Positions 59,548-64,000 of a DNA stretch of 64,000 nucleotides are shown here, in pieces. A program made the position numbers and the translations under genes. The stretch comes from Corynebacterium sp. p3-SID1056 (GTDB lineage: Bacteria > Actinomycetota > Actinomycetes > Mycobacteriales > Mycobacteriaceae). Below the pieces are notes generated by a model. The model saw only the letters and a program-made list of their open reading frames with translations, made no database searches and was not told the origin of the DNA. How positions within the stretch are numbered: position 1 is the stretch's first letter; every line of letters starts with the position of its first letter. The stretch is from the NCBI RefSeq assembly GCF_025152525.1, contig NZ_JALXXL010000001.1, forward strand, positions 186,001 through 250,000, given 5' to 3'.

Positions 59548-62500
59548 TTAGCCTAAGATCCCCATGCCCATTGTGGCCTTGAGGTCACCCATGAGGTTGG
59601 CAGAACGCTCCACGCGTAGGTGATCGCCCAGCACCATCATCTGCGTGTGCTCGCCATTGACCAGGTTCAGGTACACATCCGAATCGCCCGGGTTGTTCTG
59701 CAGCACGCCCTTCAAGCGCGCAATGTTTTCGATGGTGCACTGGTCGGTGCGCAGCGTCAGCCGCAGCGGGAGGCCCGCGCCCTGCCCCGGCCCGAGTTCG
59801 GGGACCTTGACATCGTCGCCAAAGAGGCTCATGCGCTCGTCGCGGATCGTCACGCGCGCCTTCACCAGGATGATGTTGTCCTCCACAATTTGCGGGGCGA
59901 CCAGCGAGTAGACCTTGTTAAACAGCAGCACGTCCACCTGCGCACCGTGGTGGTCCTCAATGGTCACGATTGCCCAGGGTGAGCCGTCTTTCTTGGAGAA
60001 GCGGCGGTCCACACTCGAGATCAGCCCGCCGAGAGTGACCTCGGTGCCGTGGCGCAGCTCGCCGGAAAGCACCGTGGTCAACTCGGTGTCGGTCTGCTGT
60101 GCAATTGCCTCCTCGAAGCCGTCGAGCGGGTGGCCAGAGACGTACAGGCCGAGCATTTCACGCTCCAGGGCCAGCTTGTGCTTCTTGTCCCACTCATCGT
60201 CCGGGATGTCCATGGAAAACGCGGCTGTGGCGCTTTCCTGTCCATCTTCGCCGCCGCCCAGGCCGGCGAATAGGTCGAACTGTCCCTTGTCCGCGGCCTT
60301 CTTCGTGGTGAGCACGGCGTCGACCATGTCCTCTTGGACCAGCATGAGCCCCTTGCGCGCGTGCCCCAGCGAGTCGAAGGCGCCAGCTTTGATCAGCGAC
60401 TCGGTGATGCGCTTGTTGCACGGCAGCAGGTCGATCTTGTCCAAGTAGTCGGAGAAACTCGTAAAGTTGCCCTTCGTGTGGCGCGTCTCCTTGATGGACT
60501 CGACCACCTCAGCGCCGACGTTGCGCACCGCGGCAAGGCCGTAGCGGATATCTTTGCCCACAGCCATGAAGTTTTCTTCCGACTCGTTGATATCCGGCTG
60601 CAGCACGGAGATGCCCAGATGGCGGCAGTCGGACAGGTAGATCGCAGACTTGTCCTTCTTGTCGCCAACCGACGTCAGCAGCGCGGCCATGTACTCGGCG
60701 GTGTAGTTCGCCTTCATGTACGCCGTCCAGTACGAGACCAGGGCGTAGCCTGCCGCGTGCGACTTGTTAAACGCGTAGGAAGCAAACGGCTCGATCGTGC
60801 CCCACAGCGCGTCCATGGCGCTCTTGGAGTAGCCATTTTCCTGCATGCCGCCCCAGAACTTGTCGTACTGTTGCGCAAGCACCTCTGGCTTCTTCTTACC
60901 CATCGCCTTACGGAAGCCGTCTGCTTCGCCTGCGGTGTAGTTGGCCACCTTCTGCGAGATACGCATGATCTGCTCCTGGTAGACGATCAGGCCGTAGGTC
61001 TCGTCCAGGATTTCCTTCAGCGGCTCGTCCAGCTCCGGGTGGATCGGCGTAATGGGCTTGCGCCCGTTCTTGCGGTCCGCGTAGTCCCAGTGGGCGTTCA
61101 CACCCATCGGGCCCGGGCGATAGAGCGCGAGCGAAGCGACGATGTCTTTAAACCCGGTCGGCTTCATGCGCTTGAGCAGTTCCTGCATGCCGCCGGAGTC
61201 CAGCTGGAACACGCCGAGGGTGTCGCCGCGTGAGAGCAGCTCGTAGACCGCCGGGTCGTCGGTATCCAGGCCCTCCAGGTCCAGGGTCTCGCCGCGGTTT
61301 TTCTGCACGTTTTCCAGCGCGTCGCCAAGCACGGTGAGGTTGCGCAGGCCAAGGAAGTCCATCTTCAGCAGGCCGATTGCCTCGCAGGCCGGGTAGTCCC
61401 AGCCGGTGATGATCGCGCCGTCGGCAGGCCGCTTCCACATCGGGATGTGGTCCATCAAGGGCACCGAGGCCATAATCACCGCGCAGGCGTGCACGCCCGC
61501 CTGGCGCACCACGCCTTCCAGGCCGCGCGCGGTCTCGTAAATCTTGGCCACGTCCGGGTCCGTCTCAATCAGCGAGCGCACCTCGGCCGCCTCCTTGTAG
61601 CGGGCGTGCTCCGGGTCGGTAATGCCGGCCAACGGGATGTCCTTGGCCATGATCGCCGGCGGCAGGGCCGCGTTGATGCGGTCGGCCATTTGGAAGCCGG
61701 GCTGGCCGAAGTTCACCTTCGCCGAGTCTTTGATGGCCTGCTTCGTCTTCACCGTGCCGAAGGTGATCACCTGGGCGATCTTGTCTTCGCCCCAGCGCTC
61801 GGCAGCGTAGGTGATCATTTCACCGCGGCGGCGATCGTCGAAGTCGATATCAATATCGGGCGCGGACGGGCGCTCCGGGTTGAGGAATCGCTCGAACAGC
61901 AGGCCGTGCTCCATCGGGTCGATGTTGGTGATGGTCAGCGCGTAGGCCACCAGCGCACCTGCAGCCGAGCCACGGCCGGGCCCCACGCGGATGCCGATCT
62001 CGCGAGCATGCTTGATCAGCTCCGCGACGATGAGGAAGTAGGAGGGGTAGCCCTTCATGTCGATGACGTCGATCTCGTACTTCGCGCGGTCCAGGTACTC
62101 CTGGGGTACCTCTTTGCCCTCGAAGCGGTCCTCCAGACCGCGCTGGACCTCCTTGCGCAGCCAACTGGTCGGGGTTTCCCCTTCCGGCACGTCGGCGATC
62201 GGCATGCGGTCGTGCGGGTGTTCCTCCCACAGCTCGCCGTAGTCGCCGACGCGCTCGGCGATCCACAGCGTGTTGTCGCAGCCGTCGGGCACCGTGGAGT
62301 CCCACAGCTCGCGCATCTGCTCGGCGGTCTTGATGTAGTAGCCGGTGCCGTCGAACTTGAAGCGGTCCGGGTCCATCAAGGTCTTGCCGGTTTGCACGCA
62401 GAGCATGGCCTCGTGCGAGGGTGCCTGGGATTCCAAAACGTAGTGGCAGTCGTTGGTCACCAGCGGCGGCAGGTCGAGCTCTTTGCCGATGCGTAGCAGG

Positions 62501-63117
62501 TCGTCGCGCACGCGCCGCTCGATGTGCAGGCCGTGGTCCATCAACTCCAAAAAGTAGTTGTCCCGGCCGTAGATGTCCTGCCACATCGCGGCGGCCTCGA
62601 GCGCCTCGTTGTACTGGCCCAAGCGCAGACGCGTCTGCACATCGCCGGAGGGGCAGCCGGTGGTGGCAATGATGCCGTCGGCGTGCTCCGCGATCAGCTC
62701 GGCGTCCATGCGCGGCCACTTGCCAAGCTGGCCTTCGTAGGAGGCGAGCGAGGAAAGGCGGAAGAGGTTGCGTAGTCCCGTCGCGTTTTCGGCGAGCATG
62801 GTCTGGTGCAGGTACGCGCCGGACGCGGAAACGTCGTCGCGCTTCTGGTCCGGGGTGCCCCACAGTTGGCGTTTCTTGTTCAGTCGCGAGCCGGGGGCCA
62901 TGTAGGCCTCGATGCCGATGATCGGCTTGATGCCTGCGTCGACCATGCGGCGGTAGAAGGCGTTGGAGCCGAACATGTTGCCGTGGTCGGTCATGCCGAC
63001 GGCCGGCATGCCCTGGCGCGAGACCTCCTCCGCAAGCAGATCCACCTTTGCCATGCCGTCCAGCATGGAAAATTCGGTGTGGTTATGCAGGTGGACGAAG
63101 GAGGATTTTTTGGCCAT
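59548..63117 (-). CDS. dnaE: DNA polymerase III alpha subunit (DnaE1)
   Basis: Replicative polymerase catalytic subunit, 1189 residues. N-terminal PHP domain begins [16 protein letters not shown] and continues with [11 protein letters not shown]; in actinobacteria this PHP domain is usually the proofreading exonuclease. Palm acidic triad is in PDIDIDFDD (about 420), with [16 protein letters not shown] just before it; the C-terminal part has the helix-hairpin-helix and an OB-fold ([18 protein letters not shown]). ATG 63117 has a perfect-looking TATGAT -10 at 7 nt; the upstream ATGs at 63126 and 63129 overlap that hexamer. Confidence 0.97.
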   Translation of the reverse strand: MAKKSSFVHLHNHTEFSMLDGMAKVDLLAEEVSRQGMPAVGMTDHGNMFGSNAFYRRMVDAGIKPIIGIEAYMAPGSRLNKKRQLWGTPDQKRDDVSASGAYLHQTMLAENATGLRNLFRLSSLASYEGQLGKWPRMDAELIAEHADGIIATTGCPSGDVQTRLRLGQYNEALEAAAMWQDIYGRDNYFLELMDHGLHIERRVRDDLLRIGKELDLPPLVTNDCHYVLESQAPSHEAMLCVQTGKTLMDPDRFKFDGTGYYIKTAEQMRELWDSTVPDGCDNTLWIAERVGDYGELWEEHPHDRMPIADVPEGETPTSWLRKEVQRGLEDRFEGKEVPQEYLDRAKYEIDVIDMKGYPSYFLIVAELIKHAREIGIRVGPGRGSAAGALVAYALTITNIDPMEHGLLFERFLNPERPSAPDIDIDFDDRRRGEMITYAAERWGEDKIAQVITFGTVKTKQAIKDSAKVNFGQPGFQMADRINAALPPAIMAKDIPLAGITDPEHARYKEAAEVRSLIETDPDVAKIYETARGLEGVVRQAGVHACAVIMASVPLMDHIPMWKRPADGAIITGWDYPACEAIGLLKMDFLGLRNLTVLGDALENVQKNRGETLDLEGLDTDDPAVYELLSRGDTLGVFQLDSGGMQELLKRMKPTGFKDIVASLALYRPGPMGVNAHWDYADRKNGRKPITPIHPELDEPLKEILDETYGLIVYQEQIMRISQKVANYTAGEADGFRKAMGKKKPEVLAQQYDKFWGGMQENGYSKSAMDALWGTIEPFASYAFNKSHAAGYALVSYWTAYMKANYTAEYMAALLTSVGDKKDKSAIYLSDCRHLGISVLQPDINESEENFMAVGKDIRYGLAAVRNVGAEVVESIKETRHTKGNFTSFSDYLDKIDLLPCNKRITESLIKAGAFDSLGHARKGLMLVQEDMVDAVLTTKKAADKGQFDLFAGLGGGEDGQESATAAFSMDIPDDEWDKKHKLALEREMLGLYVSGHPLDGFEEAIAQQTDTELTTVLSGELRHGTEVTLGGLISSVDRRFSKKDGSPWAIVTIEDHHGAQVDVLLFNKVYSLVAPQIVEDNIILVKARVTIRDERMSLFGDDVKVPELGPGQGAGLPLRLTLRTDQCTIENIARLKGVLQNNPGDSDVYLNLVNGEHTQMMVLGDHLRVERSANLMGDLKATMGMGILG

Positions 63118-63124
63118 GCCGGCC

Positions 63125-63130
63125 ATCATA
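63125..63130 (-). promoter_or_regulatory. dnaE -10 box, leaderless promoter
   Basis: TATGAT on the minus strand, seven bases (GGCCGGC), then ATG 63117. The best -10 match among the leaderless promoters in this window. Confidence 0.65.
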
Positions 63131-63153
63131 TCCCGCCGAGCAAACGCGCAAAA

Positions 63154-64000
<847 letters not shown>

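Overview
The window is a high-GC actinobacterial chromosome segment. Gene content and order point to Corynebacterium or a very close relative. Supporting blocks are: acyP-smc-ftsY-ffh; sepIVA-DUF177-rnc-mutM; a his operon that includes impA, an MFS gene and a TrpC-like gene, followed by lgt and pyk; a small alarmone synthetase next to treY; and short secreted proteins with C-terminal membrane segments. Many genes appear to be leaderless, with a TANNNT -10 box 6-8 nt before the start codon. I saw no rRNA, tRNA, CRISPR array, insertion sequence or prophage. This is mostly core chromosome.

Layout. 1-1541: 3' part of a cell-envelope acyltransferase (OafA type with SGNH domain). 1629-9416 (minus): protein export and chromosome segregation (acyP, smc, ftsY, ffh). 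9436-15425 (minus): amino acid:cation symporter, DNA repair and RNA processing (mutM, rnc, DUF177), septation factor SepIVA, NADP-glutamate dehydrogenase. 15552-25142: glycerate kinase, an orphan, a GalT/HIT-like protein, an M20 amidohydrolase, glycogen phosphorylase, and folate genes pabAB and pabC. 25251-39892 (minus): class II uvrA, pyk, lgt, a divergent TrpC-like gene, a Trp-region membrane protein, and hisI-F-impA-A-H-MFS-58 aa-B-C-D. 40091-47801: YbjN protein, envelope proteins, TetR regulator, glgX, DEDDh exonuclease with BRCT, an orphan. 47901-56204: treY, relS-like, S4 protein, small membrane protein, YigZ, treZ, ilvA. 56363-59457: three exported proteins. 59548-64000 (minus): dnaE and a MacB/FtsX-type permease cut by the window edge.

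Metabolic logic: GlgP and GlgX degrade glycogen, and TreY with TreZ convert maltodextrin to trehalose. PabAB and PabC make 4-aminobenzoate. The his genes form one tightly coupled operon that includes a 58-residue membrane protein not previously delimited here.

The most unusual element is a non-coding repeat at three intergenic sites (5.2-5.6, 25.2 and 52.3 kb). A perfect palindrome GGAGCTAGCTCC recurs at exactly 69-bp spacing at every site (6, 2 and 2 copies). A 17-bp box ending in GGTCGCG sits exactly midway between successive palindromes. I do not recognise this element. Other points of interest are a three-unit PHO-box-like direct repeat upstream of a secreted protein, and a TrpC homologue lacking several catalytic residues.
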